DNA from: DASPMP01 sp035626995
GTDB lineage: Bacteria > Gemmatimonadota > Gemmatimonadetes > Gemmatimonadales > Gemmatimonadaceae
Assembly (NCBI GenBank): GCA_035626995.1
Contig: DASPMP010000239.1
Location: forward strand, 1 to 21,858
DNA length: 21,858 bases
Reading direction: 5' to 3'
Each line of letters opens with the position of its first letter. The stretch's first letter is position 1. Under the pieces are notes generated by a model. That model ran no database searches and had not been told where the DNA came from. It saw only the letters and a list, made by a program, of their open reading frames with translations. A program made the position numbers and the translations under genes. Below are positions 9,007 through 16,503 of the stretch, piece by piece.

Positions 9007-10395
9007 ATGCGAACTCTCTTCATTCAGGCCGCATACATCAGCGCATCAGTCCTCTTCATCCTCGGGCTGCGCAGCCTGACGCGTCCGGACAAGGCGCGGC
9101 GCGGCATGCAGCAGGCTGCCCTGGGAATGATACTGGCCATCGCCGGGACGCTCGTGAACCACCAGATCCTCGATTACAAATGGATCGGGATCGGCATGGG
9201 TGTTGGCATCGTTCTCGGATACCCCCTGGGCATGTGGGTCCCGATGACGGCGATGCCGCAGCGCATCGCGCTGGCGCTGTCCTTCAGTGCGCTCGCGGCC
9301 ACCCTGGTCGGCGTCGCGGAGTATCACACCGGCGTGCATCTCCCTGAAGGGATCTCGCACGCCAAGGCTGCAGCGCTCGGCTTCGAGGTGCTCCTGGGCT
9401 CACTGACCGTGGCTGGCTCCATGGTTGCCGCCGGGAAGCTCCAGGAATGGCTGCCATCGAAACCGATGACATTCCCGGGGCAGAACCTGATGAACGGCGC
9501 ACTCTTCGCCTTCATCCTCGGCTTGTTCGTGTTCCTGGTGATGCAGCCATCGTCGCAGGCGGTGTTCTACACCATGGTGGCGCTTGCCGCAGTATTTGGT
9601 GTCCTGTTCGTGATGCCCATCGGCGGCGCGGACATGCCCGTCGTCGTCGCGCTCCTGAACTCCTACGCGGGACTTGCGGCGTGTGCGACCGGGTTCGCGA
9701 TCCACAATCAGGTGCTGATCATCGCCGGAGCACTGGATGGCGCGTCTGGGTTCATCCTTTCGATCCTGATGAGCAAGGCGATGAACCGGTCGTTCTCGAA
9801 CGTGCTGTTCGGCGCATTTGGATCGGAGTCATCGCAGGCGGCGACGCGCAAGGCGGGCGACCTCCAGGTGCGGTCCATCAATGTGGAGGACGCCGCGATC
9901 CAGCTCGCCTACGCCCAACTGGTGATCGTGGTGCCCGGCTACGGCATGGCGGTGGCGCAGGCACAGCACCAGGTGCGCGAGCTGGCCGAGCTCATCGAGC
10001 GACGCGGTGGCGAAGTGAAGTATGCCATCCATCCTGTCGCGGGCCGCATGCCCGGGCATATGAACGTACTGCTTGCCGAGGCGAACATTCCGTACGACAA
10101 GCTGTATGACATGGACGAGATCAACAATGAATTCGAGCGCACCGACGTCGTGATGGTCATCGGCGCGAACGACGTCGTGAATCCAGCTGCGCGCACGGAC
10201 AAGGCATCTCCGATCTATGGCATGCCCATCCTCGACGCCGACCGTGCCCGGAGTATCATCGTGCTGAAGCGCAGCATGGCCGCGGGATTCGCCGGCATCG
10301 AGAACGAGCTCTTTTACGACCGGAAAACCAGCATGTTGTTCGGCGACGCCAAGACATCGCTGAGCGCCTTGATCACGGAAATGAAGAACGTCTAG
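9007..10395 (+). CDS. pntB: NAD(P) transhydrogenase subunit beta, membrane plus NADP(H)-binding domain
   Basis: The 462 aa match the usual PntB length exactly when translation starts at the ATG at 9007; an upstream in-frame GTG at 8929 would add 26 basic residues and overlap pntAB, so it is rejected. The N-terminal part (about 1-260) holds hydrophobic helices of domain II, with GGADMPVVVALLNSYAG at 207-223 as the conserved channel block. The C-terminal domain III (about 290-462) carries PGYGMAVAQAQ (310-320) for NADP binding, HPVAGRMPGHMNVLLAEA, and GANDVVNPAA. All hallmark segments are intact, so the three-gene transhydrogenase should be functional. It would supply NADPH at the expense of proton motive force. 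Confidence 0.97.
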   Translation: MRTLFIQAAYISASVLFILGLRSLTRPDKARRGMQQAALGMILAIAGTLVNHQILDYKWIGIGMGVGIVLGYPLGMWVPMTAMPQRIALALSFSALAATLVGVAEYHTGVHLPEGISHAKAAALGFEVLLGSLTVAGSMVAAGKLQEWLPSKPMTFPGQNLMNGALFAFILGLFVFLVMQPSSQAVFYTMVALAAVFGVLFVMPIGGADMPVVVALLNSYAGLAACATGFAIHNQVLIIAGALDGASGFILSILMSKAMNRSFSNVLFGAFGSESSQAATRKAGDLQVRSINVEDAAIQLAYAQLVIVVPGYGMAVAQAQHQVRELAELIERRGGEVKYAIHPVAGRMPGHMNVLLAEANIPYDKLYDMDEINNEFERTDVVMVIGANDVVNPAARTDKASPIYGMPILDADRARSIIVLKRSMAAGFAGIENELFYDRKTSMLFGDAKTSLSALITEMKNV

Positions 10396-10401
10396 CTCCT
10401 G

Positions 10402-10452
10402 TGGGTCCGGTTCCAACCAACCGGCGGCACGGGATGTCGAAAGCAGGACCCA
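10402..10452 (+). promoter_or_regulatory. Nested inverted repeats between pntB and the DUF4097 gene
   Basis: A 6-bp perfect stem (CCGGTT 10407-10412, AACCGG 10419-10424) with a 6-nt loop lies just after pntB. An outer perfect 7-bp inverted repeat (TGGGTCC 10402-10408, GGACCCA 10446-10452) overlaps the inner stem by two bases, so the full forms cannot both exist. No T-run follows, so it is not a classic intrinsic terminator. The role is unknown: weak terminator, mRNA processing site or leader structure. Confidence 0.4.
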
Positions 10453-10464
10453 AACCAACGTGCC

Positions 10465-11340
10465 ATGCACTACCGCAATGCCTTTATCGCCCTGACGTTC
10501 CTGCCGGCCGTGGTTGCCGCGCAGGGCACAGCGGGCGCCGAGCTGTTTACCTGGTCCGGCCGGATGGCGTCAGGATCGACGCTGACCATCCGTCACTACA
10601 ATGGCGCGATCGACGTGCGCGAGAGCACCACTGATCGCGTGGAATTCCGCGCGTCGCGCCCGACGCGCCGCTCGGCCGATCTCACCTTCGCGGTGCAGAA
10701 CACGAGCGATGGCGTCCAGATTTGTGGCGTGTACCGGGAGCGCAATGCCTGCGATGCGGGTCGGCGCAGCTGGGACTGGGATGAGGGCCCGGGGTCGTCG
10801 CGACTCACGGTGAGCCTGCCGAAAGGCGTACGTCTCGCGGCAAATACCGGCAACGGTGACGTCACCGTCGAAAAGGCGAGCAACGACGTGCAGATCCGCT
10901 CCGGCAATGGCGACGTCCGGATCATGATGACCGCGGGGGAAGTCGACGTCACGACCGGGAATGGCGAGCTGGAAATTGAAGGCGCCACCGGGCCGGTGAA
11001 TGCAGCGACCGGCAATGGACGTGTGTATGTCGTCACGTCCGCTGGTCCCGTTACCGCGCGAACTGGCAACGGCGAAATTGACGTGCGCATGCGTACGATC
11101 ACTGGCTCCGGGGACATGAGCTTCGTGACGGGGAATGGCTCCGTGAATGTGTCGCTGCCCGCGAATTTCAATGGCGAGATCGATGCACGCACCGGACATG
11201 GTGAGTTTCGTTCCGACTTCGAGATTAAGGTCCTTGGCCGGTTGAATCCGCGGCACATTCGCGGGACGATCGGCGAAGGCGGACGTCGGATCCGCATGTC
11301 CACCGGCAACGGTCGCCTCGAGCTTCGTCGCGGCACCTGA
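10465..11340 (+). CDS. Exported DUF4097-family beta-repeat protein
   Basis: A 291-aa protein with a signal peptide (about residues 1-19, ending VVAAQ) and a repetitive beta-solenoid-like body of the DUF4097 type. The motif TGNG or a close variant occurs at residues 128, 146, 164, 182, 200, 213, 222, 243 and 280. The first five are spaced exactly 18 residues apart, consistent with one coil of two short strands per repeat. No catalytic motif is visible. Two cysteines in the pre-repeat region (Cys88 and Cys96) could form a disulfide outside the cytoplasm. The gene lies 69 bases after pntB and may be the tail of that operon or have its own promoter. The function of the family is not established; a cell-surface or adhesin-like role is only a guess. 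Confidence 0.88.
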   Translation: MHYRNAFIALTFLPAVVAAQGTAGAELFTWSGRMASGSTLTIRHYNGAIDVRESTTDRVEFRASRPTRRSADLTFAVQNTSDGVQICGVYRERNACDAGRRSWDWDEGPGSSRLTVSLPKGVRLAANTGNGDVTVEKASNDVQIRSGNGDVRIMMTAGEVDVTTGNGELEIEGATGPVNAATGNGRVYVVTSAGPVTARTGNGEIDVRMRTITGSGDMSFVTGNGSVNVSLPANFNGEIDARTGHGEFRSDFEIKVLGRLNPRHIRGTIGEGGRRIRMSTGNGRLELRRGT

Positions 11341-11342
11341 GC

Positions 11343-11364
11343 GCGCGCGAGCCAGGCCGCGCGT
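11343..11364. terminator. GC hairpin between convergent genes
   Basis: Bases 11343-11349 can pair with 11358-11364 (six GC pairs and one G-U), leaving an 8-nt loop. It fills the 23-base gap between the stop codons of the convergent DUF4097 and DUF72 genes and touches the DUF72 stop. There is no T-tract, so it would be a hairpin-only, two-way terminator or mRNA-end stabiliser. Confidence 0.4.
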
Positions 11365-12365
11365 CAGAGTCCGGCGTCGAGGATCATCGACGCCATCTCC
11401 AGCGCGTTGGTGGTGGCGTAGTTCCCGTAGCAGTTGTTGAAGACGAGATGCACTTCTTCTGACTGTTCGGTGATCGCTGTGATCAGCGGCAGCCACCCCC
11501 GGAGTTGTTCGCGGTCATAGAAATACCGGAAGCGATCGCTGACGCGAGTGACTTTTGCTTCCCAGGTGTTGGTGTTCCTTCCGTGAAAGCGCACGACCGC
11601 GAGCGCGCGAGACGTGGCCGCAGGAACGGCGGGCACTGACGATTCAAAGCCGGGTGGCGCGTCAACGACGACGTGGACAAGGCCGTTTCGCTGCAGCAGC
11701 GCCAGGGTGCGCTTTCGCAGCCGGTCGCTGAACCATTCGCGATTCCGGAACTCCACGGCCGTGCGCCAGCCGTCGAGGCGACGTGCGGCATCTTCGAGAA
11801 GCGCCGCGCTCGCGCGCGTGGGCGTGAACCAGCGTGGAAACTGCAGCAGGAGCGAGCCCATCCTGCCACTCTCCCGCAATGGCGACAGGGCATCGAGGAA
11901 CGCGAGCCAGACTTCGTCTCTGACCTCGTCCGGGAGGTCCGTCGCATACACGCGCTCCTGCTTCGCGAGCCGCTCCGGTAGCGCGTCACGGATGTACCCG
12001 GGCAGGCGATTCACTTCGGACGGCTGGCCAGTCATCAATGCGTGCGCCTTGGCGTCGAACACGAATCCCGGCGGCGTTCGCTCGACCCACAGCTCGGCGC
12101 TGCGCCGCGCTGGAATCGCGTAATACGTGGAATCCACTTCGACCAGCGGAAAACGCGACGCGTAGTACCTGAGTCGCGCCTCCGGCGAAGAAACGCCCAC
12201 TGGGTAGAAAACACCCGTCGCCGTCATGCTCGGGTCCGTCCAGCTGGCCACGCCGATGAGAATGCTCGTTCCCCGGGCCGTCGTGATCGGCTGGACCGCG
12301 CCTTTTCGCACCGCCTCGGCACGTTCGGAACCAGCGGTGGTTCCCGGGTCGTGAGCGTCGTCCAT
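11364..12365 (-). CDS. DUF72 (YecE-like) protein
   Basis: A 333-aa protein of the DUF72/YecE family, predicted to have a TIM-barrel fold and of unknown biochemical role. Conserved blocks seen: IGVASWTD (37-44), VEVDSTYYAIP (75-85), FDAKAHALMTG, LLQFPRWF, AVEFRNREWF, VRFHGRN and the C-terminal VHLVFNNCYGNYA. The start at 12365 (MDDAH...) is preferred; an upstream start at 12431 would run through the divergent gene's leader. The first 30 residues are polar and low in conservation, so a later start cannot be excluded. It is convergent with the DUF4097 gene and divergent from the 78-aa gene, with 64 bases between starts. Confidence 0.88.
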   Translation of the reverse strand: MDDAHDPGTTAGSERAEAVRKGAVQPITTARGTSILIGVASWTDPSMTATGVFYPVGVSSPEARLRYYASRFPLVEVDSTYYAIPARRSAELWVERTPPGFVFDAKAHALMTGQPSEVNRLPGYIRDALPERLAKQERVYATDLPDEVRDEVWLAFLDALSPLRESGRMGSLLLQFPRWFTPTRASAALLEDAARRLDGWRTAVEFRNREWFSDRLRKRTLALLQRNGLVHVVVDAPPGFESSVPAVPAATSRALAVVRFHGRNTNTWEAKVTRVSDRFRYFYDREQLRGWLPLITAITEQSEEVHLVFNNCYGNYATTNALEMASMILDAGL

Positions 12366-12419
12366 GGGCGGAACAATAAGGAAACGCCGTGTGTACGAGG
12401 ATGCGAAGGCACCGACGCT

Positions 12420-12424
12420 GGAGG
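12420..12424 (+). promoter_or_regulatory. Shine-Dalgarno GGAGG that fixes the start at 12430
   Basis: GGAGG sits five bases before the ATG at 12430. It supports that start over the in-frame ATG at 12364, which overlaps the start of the divergent DUF72 gene. Confidence 0.75.
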
Positions 12425-12429
12425 CCGAC

Positions 12430-12666
12430 ATGGCTACTTATACGTTTTCGCTCAGCACATCCGAGGAATCACGCCAGGCCGGGCTCATTCAGAGCTCGAG
12501 CTTCGATGAGGCACTGCGCCTGGTCGGCGAGCGGATGACGGTCACGCAGGGTGACACGCTGGAGATCGGCGTGAAGGGCTTTCCGCCCGCGCGCTACGAA
12601 TGCGTCGAGACGCTCTTCGACGGCAGCGTGTTCTGGAAGCCGGCCTCGCAGAAGCTGGCGGCGTAG
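12430..12666 (+). CDS. Small conserved-looking protein of unknown function (78 aa)
   Basis: I do not recognise this family. The 78-aa product starts MATYTFSLST, has mixed alpha/beta character (FDEALRLVGERM probably helical, DTLEIGVKGFPPARYECV probably strand) and no signal peptide or membrane segment. A single Cys is present near residue 58. A good Shine-Dalgarno sequence (12420-12424) and coding-like third positions make it a real gene. It is transcribed away from DUF72 and toward the aldehyde dehydrogenase gene, and it is followed by the octamer repeat region. Confidence 0.7.
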   Translation: MATYTFSLSTSEESRQAGLIQSSSFDEALRLVGERMTVTQGDTLEIGVKGFPPARYECVETLFDGSVFWKPASQKLAA

Positions 12667-12683
12667 CCGGAACGAACGATTGG

Positions 12684-12760
12684 GGGTTTCAGGGTTTGAA
12701 CGATTCGTGGGTCAGCGGGCGTAGAGTCCCCGGCTCATCTGGTCCTGAACACTGAAACCC
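12684..12760. repeat. Inverted repeat arms in the convergent gap
   Basis: GGGTTTCAG (12684-12692) is the exact reverse complement of CTGAAACCC (12752-12760), with 59 bases between. The left arm continues as GGGTTTGA, a variant of the same unit. It lies between the converging 78-aa gene and the aldehyde dehydrogenase gene, so the transcript from either side could form a long stem-loop. A two-way terminator is the likeliest use. Confidence 0.5.
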
Positions 12761-12807
12761 TCAAACGCTGAAACGCTGAAACGCTGAAGCCCTTAAGCGT
12801 TCAACCG
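12744..12807 (-). repeat. Octamer tandem array abutting the ALDH stop codon
   Basis: Eight consecutive 8-bp units run without a break: CCTGAACA, CTGAAACC, CTCAAACG, CTGAAACG twice, CTGAAGCC, CTTAAGCG, TTCAACCG. The array ends at 12807 and the stop codon of the aldehyde dehydrogenase (TCA on the plus strand) occupies 12808-12810. The arrangement, a degenerate short-unit array directly after a stop codon, mirrors the heptamer array at 4434-4489 although unit length and sequence differ. Confidence 0.85.
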
Positions 12808-15222
12808 TCACTCGCCGTACGGCACCCAGATGTTCTTGACCTGCGTAGCTTCGCGCAGGTATTCGCGCCCCTCACCCTCGACGGGATCGAGGAAATCGCG
12901 GAACTCCCACGACACCCACGTCCGCTTCATGTTGTGCGCAGACGCCAGCTCCACGGCCTTCGCGCCGTCACGGTCGCCCACATACCACATCCCTTCAACG
13001 TCGTCGTGCTCGGCGAGCGTCCTGGCGAGCACTGACTTGTCGCCGGTGACGATGTTGATCACCCCCGCGGGAACGTCTGACGTCTCCAGCACACTGTAGA
13101 GATCAGTCGCGGCGAGGGGATAACCCTGCGATGGAATGGCGACGACCGTGTTCCCGACGGTGATCGCGGGCGCGATCATGGAGATGAAGCCGAGGAGGGG
13201 AAATTCCTCGGGGGCCGCGATCCCGATGACGCCGATCGGTTCGTGCATGGCCAGTGCGACGCCCCGGATCGGAACGTTGTGCACGGCACCGTCCCACTTA
13301 TCCGCCCACGCCGCATACGTGAACAGTCGGCGGACCGATACGTCCACCTCCCGCGCTGACTCGCGCTTCGTACGTCCGTCCATGGCAGTCAGGCGCGACG
13401 CGAACTCCTCTCCGCGCACCGCGAGATTTTCCGCGATGTAGTAGAGGATCTGGCCGCGCAGGTGGCCGGTGGCCTTGCTCCAACCCTTCCACGCGGTATG
13501 CGCCGCTTCAACCGCGTTACGGAGATCCTTGCGATTCCCGTCCGGCACCTCGCCAACGAGCGAACCATCGGGGCCGAGGATTCGGCGACTGTACCCTTGA
13601 TCGGGGCGCGCCTGCTTTCCCCCGATGAACAGCTTTGGGGTGCGATCGATTGGAGGGACCACGCTCGCGGCGCGCAGCTCCGCGCTTTCCGTCAGCGGTA
13701 TTTCCAGCTTCTTCCGCGATCCCGTGTTCCGCGTGGCAGGGCGACTTCGTTGCGCCGCGCCCTTGGCGGGCTTCAGATACTCCCACATGCCTTCACGTCC
13801 GCCCTCGCGACCGAAGCCGCTTTCGCGGTAGCCGCCAAAGCCCGCGGAGGCATCGAACAGGTTCGTCGAATTGATCCAGACGACGCCGCTCTTGAGCTTC
13901 GGTGCGATGTCCAGCGCGAGGTTGATGCTTTCGGTCCAGAGGCTCGCCGCGAGCCCGAACTGCGTGTTGTTCGCGAGCTGGACCGATTCCTCGGGCGTCC
14001 GGAAGGTCATCGCCACGAGCACCGGCCCAAAGATCTCGACCTGGGCGATGGTGCTCGCTGGCGTGACGTCGGTGAAGAGCGTCGGCGGATAGAAGTATCC
14101 GTCGGTGGGGCAGGCCCAGGACGGCTGCCACATGGTCGCGCCTTCTTCCTTGCCCTGTTCGACGAGCTTCCGGATGCGATCAAGCTGCACGGGCGCCACG
14201 ACGGCGCCCATGTCGACGGCTTTATCCAGCGGCGATCCAATCCGCAGTTTTTCCATCCGCGCCCGCAGCTTCTCGATCAGGCGATCCGAAACGCCTTCCT
14301 GGACCAGCAAGCGCGACCCGGCACAGCAGACCTGCCCCTGATTGAACCAGATGGCGTCCACCACGCCCTCGACAACGCTGTCGAGATCGGCATCGTCATA
14401 GACAATGAATGGACTTTTGCCGCCCAGCTCCAGCGAGAGCTTCTTTCCGGATCCCGCAGTCGCCTTGCGAATGATTCGTCCGACATCCGTGGAACCGGTG
14501 AATGCGATCTTGTCGACATCCGGATGGTCGACGAGCGCGGCGCCCGTGCGACCGTCACCGGTGATGATGTTGAGGACGCCCGGTGGCAGCCCCACTTCGC
14601 GGGCGACCTCCGAGAAGACGAGCGCGGTCAGCGGCGTGAACTCCGCCGGCTTGAGGACGACGGTCGAGCCGGAGGCCAGCGCCGGCGCGACTTTCCACGC
14701 CAGCATGAGCAGCGGGAAGTTCCAGGGAATGATCTGTCCGACGAGACCGACGCCCTTGTAGCCGGCGAACTCCGAGTCCAGGAGCTGCGCCCACCCGGCA
14801 TGGTGATAGAAGTGCCTGGCCACCAGCGGGATGTCGATGTCGCGCGTCTCGCGGATCGACTTGCCGTTGTCCATACTCTCGACGACCGCGAACAGGCGTG
14901 AGTGTTTCTGAATGCCTCGCGCCAGCGCATAGAGATAGCGTGCCCGCGTATGGCCATCCAGCGCCTGCCACGTCGGCAAGGCACGTTTCGCCGCCTGAAC
15001 CGCGGCGTCCACATCCGCCTTCGTTCCCTGCGTGACCCGCGCCAGCAGTTCGCGGTTCGCCGGATTGATGATATCGAACGTTTCCCCGGGCTCGGTCCAG
15101 TCCCCGTTGATGTAGTGGCCGAAGACCTTCTCGTACTTCCCCAGCCACTGTCGCGCGCCCTGATCCGCCTCGGGCGCCGGGCCGTACTCCATGGACTTGA
15201 AGATCTCGGAGACCGTGGTCAT
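12808..15222 (-). CDS. ALDH16-type aldehyde dehydrogenase, active half fused to degenerate half
   Basis: An 804-aa protein of two tandem aldehyde dehydrogenase units, as in the ALDH16 family. The first unit (about 1-490) is catalytically complete: PWNFP with Asn168, Lys191 in KPAE for cofactor binding, general base Glu265 in LELGGKS, and catalytic Cys299 in GQVCCAG. The second unit (about 525-804) is shortened and lacks these residues. PWNFP is replaced by PEEFP, the cofactor lysine region by AIPSQG, and no ELGGK or GQxC motif is present. This active-plus-inactive layout is known for bacterial ALDH16; animal ALDH16A1 has lost the cysteine in the first half too. The start overlaps the deoC stop as ATGA. 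Oxidation of acetaldehyde made by DERA is the likely role; other aldehydes are possible. Confidence 0.92.
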   Translation of the reverse strand: MTTVSEIFKSMEYGPAPEADQGARQWLGKYEKVFGHYINGDWTEPGETFDIINPANRELLARVTQGTKADVDAAVQAAKRALPTWQALDGHTRARYLYALARGIQKHSRLFAVVESMDNGKSIRETRDIDIPLVARHFYHHAGWAQLLDSEFAGYKGVGLVGQIIPWNFPLLMLAWKVAPALASGSTVVLKPAEFTPLTALVFSEVAREVGLPPGVLNIITGDGRTGAALVDHPDVDKIAFTGSTDVGRIIRKATAGSGKKLSLELGGKSPFIVYDDADLDSVVEGVVDAIWFNQGQVCCAGSRLLVQEGVSDRLIEKLRARMEKLRIGSPLDKAVDMGAVVAPVQLDRIRKLVEQGKEEGATMWQPSWACPTDGYFYPPTLFTDVTPASTIAQVEIFGPVLVAMTFRTPEESVQLANNTQFGLAASLWTESINLALDIAPKLKSGVVWINSTNLFDASAGFGGYRESGFGREGGREGMWEYLKPAKGAAQRSRPATRNTGSRKKLEIPLTESAELRAASVVPPIDRTPKLFIGGKQARPDQGYSRRILGPDGSLVGEVPDGNRKDLRNAVEAAHTAWKGWSKATGHLRGQILYYIAENLAVRGEEFASRLTAMDGRTKRESAREVDVSVRRLFTYAAWADKWDGAVHNVPIRGVALAMHEPIGVIGIAAPEEFPLLGFISMIAPAITVGNTVVAIPSQGYPLAATDLYSVLETSDVPAGVINIVTGDKSVLARTLAEHDDVEGMWYVGDRDGAKAVELASAHNMKRTWVSWEFRDFLDPVEGEGREYLREATQVKNIWVPYGE

Positions 15223-16238
15223 GGCATGGGATGGCGGTGTGCGGCTGCGTAGCGGCCCGTGACGAAGTGCTCCAGCTGCCGCTCGATGTCCGTGAGCAGG
15301 GAACTCGCGCCGAACCGGAACAGATCCGGCCGAAGCCAGCGGTCCCCCAGTTCTTCCTTCATCAGGTACAGATACTCGAGCGCCTGCTTCGCCGTCCGGA
15401 TCCCACCCGCTGGCTTGAATCCCACGGCGTATCCAGACTGCTCGTAATACTCGCGGATCACCCGGGACATCACGAGCGCGAATGCCATTGTCGCGTTGAC
15501 GCCTTCCTTGCCCGTCGATGTCTTGATGAAGTCCGCGCCCGCCTGCATGGCAACAATGCTGGCGCGAGCAACGTTGTTCAGCGTGCCGAGCTCCCCCGTC
15601 GCGAGGATCGCCTTGAGGTGCGCGTCACCGCAGGCCGCGCGAAACGCCCGCACTTCGTCGTACAGCGCCTGCCAGTTCCCGGTCAGCACGTGGGCGCGGG
15701 TGATGACGATGTCGATCTCTTTCGCCCCCGCGGTGACGGATGCCGGAATCTCTGCAAGCCGCTGCTCGAATGGACTCAGCCCCGCCGGGAACCCTGTAGA
15801 CACCGCTGCCACGGGAATCCCTGAACCATTGAGCGCCTCGACCGCCACCGGCACCAGCGCGTGGTACACGCAGACCGCGCCCACCGAGATATCGAGCTCC
15901 CCGACGCCGAGAGCGTCCACGAGATCATCGCGCAGCGGACGTCGCGCCTTGGCACAGAGGCGCTTCACGTTCCCTGGGGTATCGTCTCCCGACAGCGTCG
16001 TGAGATCCATCAACGTGATGGCGCGCAGCAGCCAGCCGGCCTGCCACTGCTTTTTCACCGTCCGCCGCGTGGGGATCGTTGCGGCTCGACGCTCGACCGC
16101 GCTCCGGTTGATGCGCACCGCCCGGACGGCGTCCAGGTCGAGGGGCATCCCGGGATTCCGCTCCAGCGTATCCCCGGGCGGACGCTGGATCCTCGGCTTC
16201 GCCGCGGCGCGAACGAGCTCGAGGTTTCGGGTCGCCAT
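15219..16238 (-). CDS. deoC: Deoxyribose-phosphate aldolase (DERA), animal-like long form
   Basis: A 339-aa class I aldolase that cleaves 2-deoxyribose-5-phosphate to acetaldehyde and glyceraldehyde-3-phosphate in deoxynucleoside breakdown. Schiff-base Lys239 in DFIKTSTGK, Lys275 in GFKPAGG and Asp176 in EIDIVI match the known catalytic trio. The sequence has blocks typical of the longer eukaryote-type enzyme, such as RRTVKKQWQA, LTTLSGDD, LATGELGTLNN and a C-terminal VTGRYAA, rather than the short 220-250-aa bacterial enzyme. The start at 16238 is chosen; an ATG at 16307 is possible but adds a 23-aa tail that overlaps the divergent small gene. A purine-rich AGGAC lies very close upstream. 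The gene is coupled by a 4-base overlap to the downstream aldehyde dehydrogenase. Confidence 0.95.
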   Translation of the reverse strand: MATRNLELVRAAAKPRIQRPPGDTLERNPGMPLDLDAVRAVRINRSAVERRAATIPTRRTVKKQWQAGWLLRAITLMDLTTLSGDDTPGNVKRLCAKARRPLRDDLVDALGVGELDISVGAVCVYHALVPVAVEALNGSGIPVAAVSTGFPAGLSPFEQRLAEIPASVTAGAKEIDIVITRAHVLTGNWQALYDEVRAFRAACGDAHLKAILATGELGTLNNVARASIVAMQAGADFIKTSTGKEGVNATMAFALVMSRVIREYYEQSGYAVGFKPAGGIRTAKQALEYLYLMKEELGDRWLRPDLFRFGASSLLTDIERQLEHFVTGRYAAAHRHPMP

Positions 16239-16305
16239 GCGTCCTAATGTACTGCTGGGCACTTGCCTTGCGAAACCAGACTGGGGCTTATTCACCGAGG
16301 CGGTC

Positions 16306-16503
16306 ATGGGAATGCAACAACAGGCAGAGCTCGTTGCCGATCCAGTGGGTCATATCTCGATTTCCGGGGTTCACGGCCGAGACGAGCTCAGGCAGCGCCT
16401 CGCGCGTCCCCTGCGGCGTCAGGTGCAGGAACCCGACGCGATTACGCCGATCATCGTCGGCGCTGCGATCGGTGCGGCGCTGATGTATCTGCTCAAGCGT
16501 TGA
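16306..16503 (+). CDS. Small single-helix membrane protein (65 aa)
   Basis: A short protein not recognised as a named family. Residues 1-45 are polar and charged (DELRQRLARPLRRQ is probably helical). Residues 46-63 (ITPIIVGAAIGAALMYLL) form one membrane segment followed by a terminal Lys-Arg, so the bulk would face the cytoplasm as a tail-anchored-like protein. GAGG at 16297-16300 is spaced five bases from the ATG at 16306 and supports this start. It is divergent from deoC, with 67 bases between starts. Its TGA stop overlaps a TTG that is the best start for the rhodanese gene (TTGA), so the two may work together, for instance with this protein holding a sulfur-transfer enzyme at the membrane. 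That role is inference. Confidence 0.6.
   Translation: MGMQQQAELVADPVGHISISGVHGRDELRQRLARPLRRQVQEPDAITPIIVGAAIGAALMYLLKR

Noticed and set aside
12364..12429. Longer N-terminus of the 78-aa protein
   Set aside because: It would overlap the divergent DUF72 start; a clear Shine-Dalgarno sequence at 12420-12424 points to the ATG at 12430.
13462..14901. 479-codon plus-strand open frame antisense to the aldehyde dehydrogenase
   Set aside because: Arg/Asp/Glu/Arg-rich composition typical of the antisense shadow of a GC-rich gene, no recognisable domain, and the minus-strand frame encodes a clear ALDH with its active site.
15496..16305. Upstream part of the long plus-strand frame ending at 16503
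   Set aside because: It lies antisense to deoC with Arg/Ser-rich composition; only the last 65 codons, with a Shine-Dalgarno sequence and membrane helix, look real.
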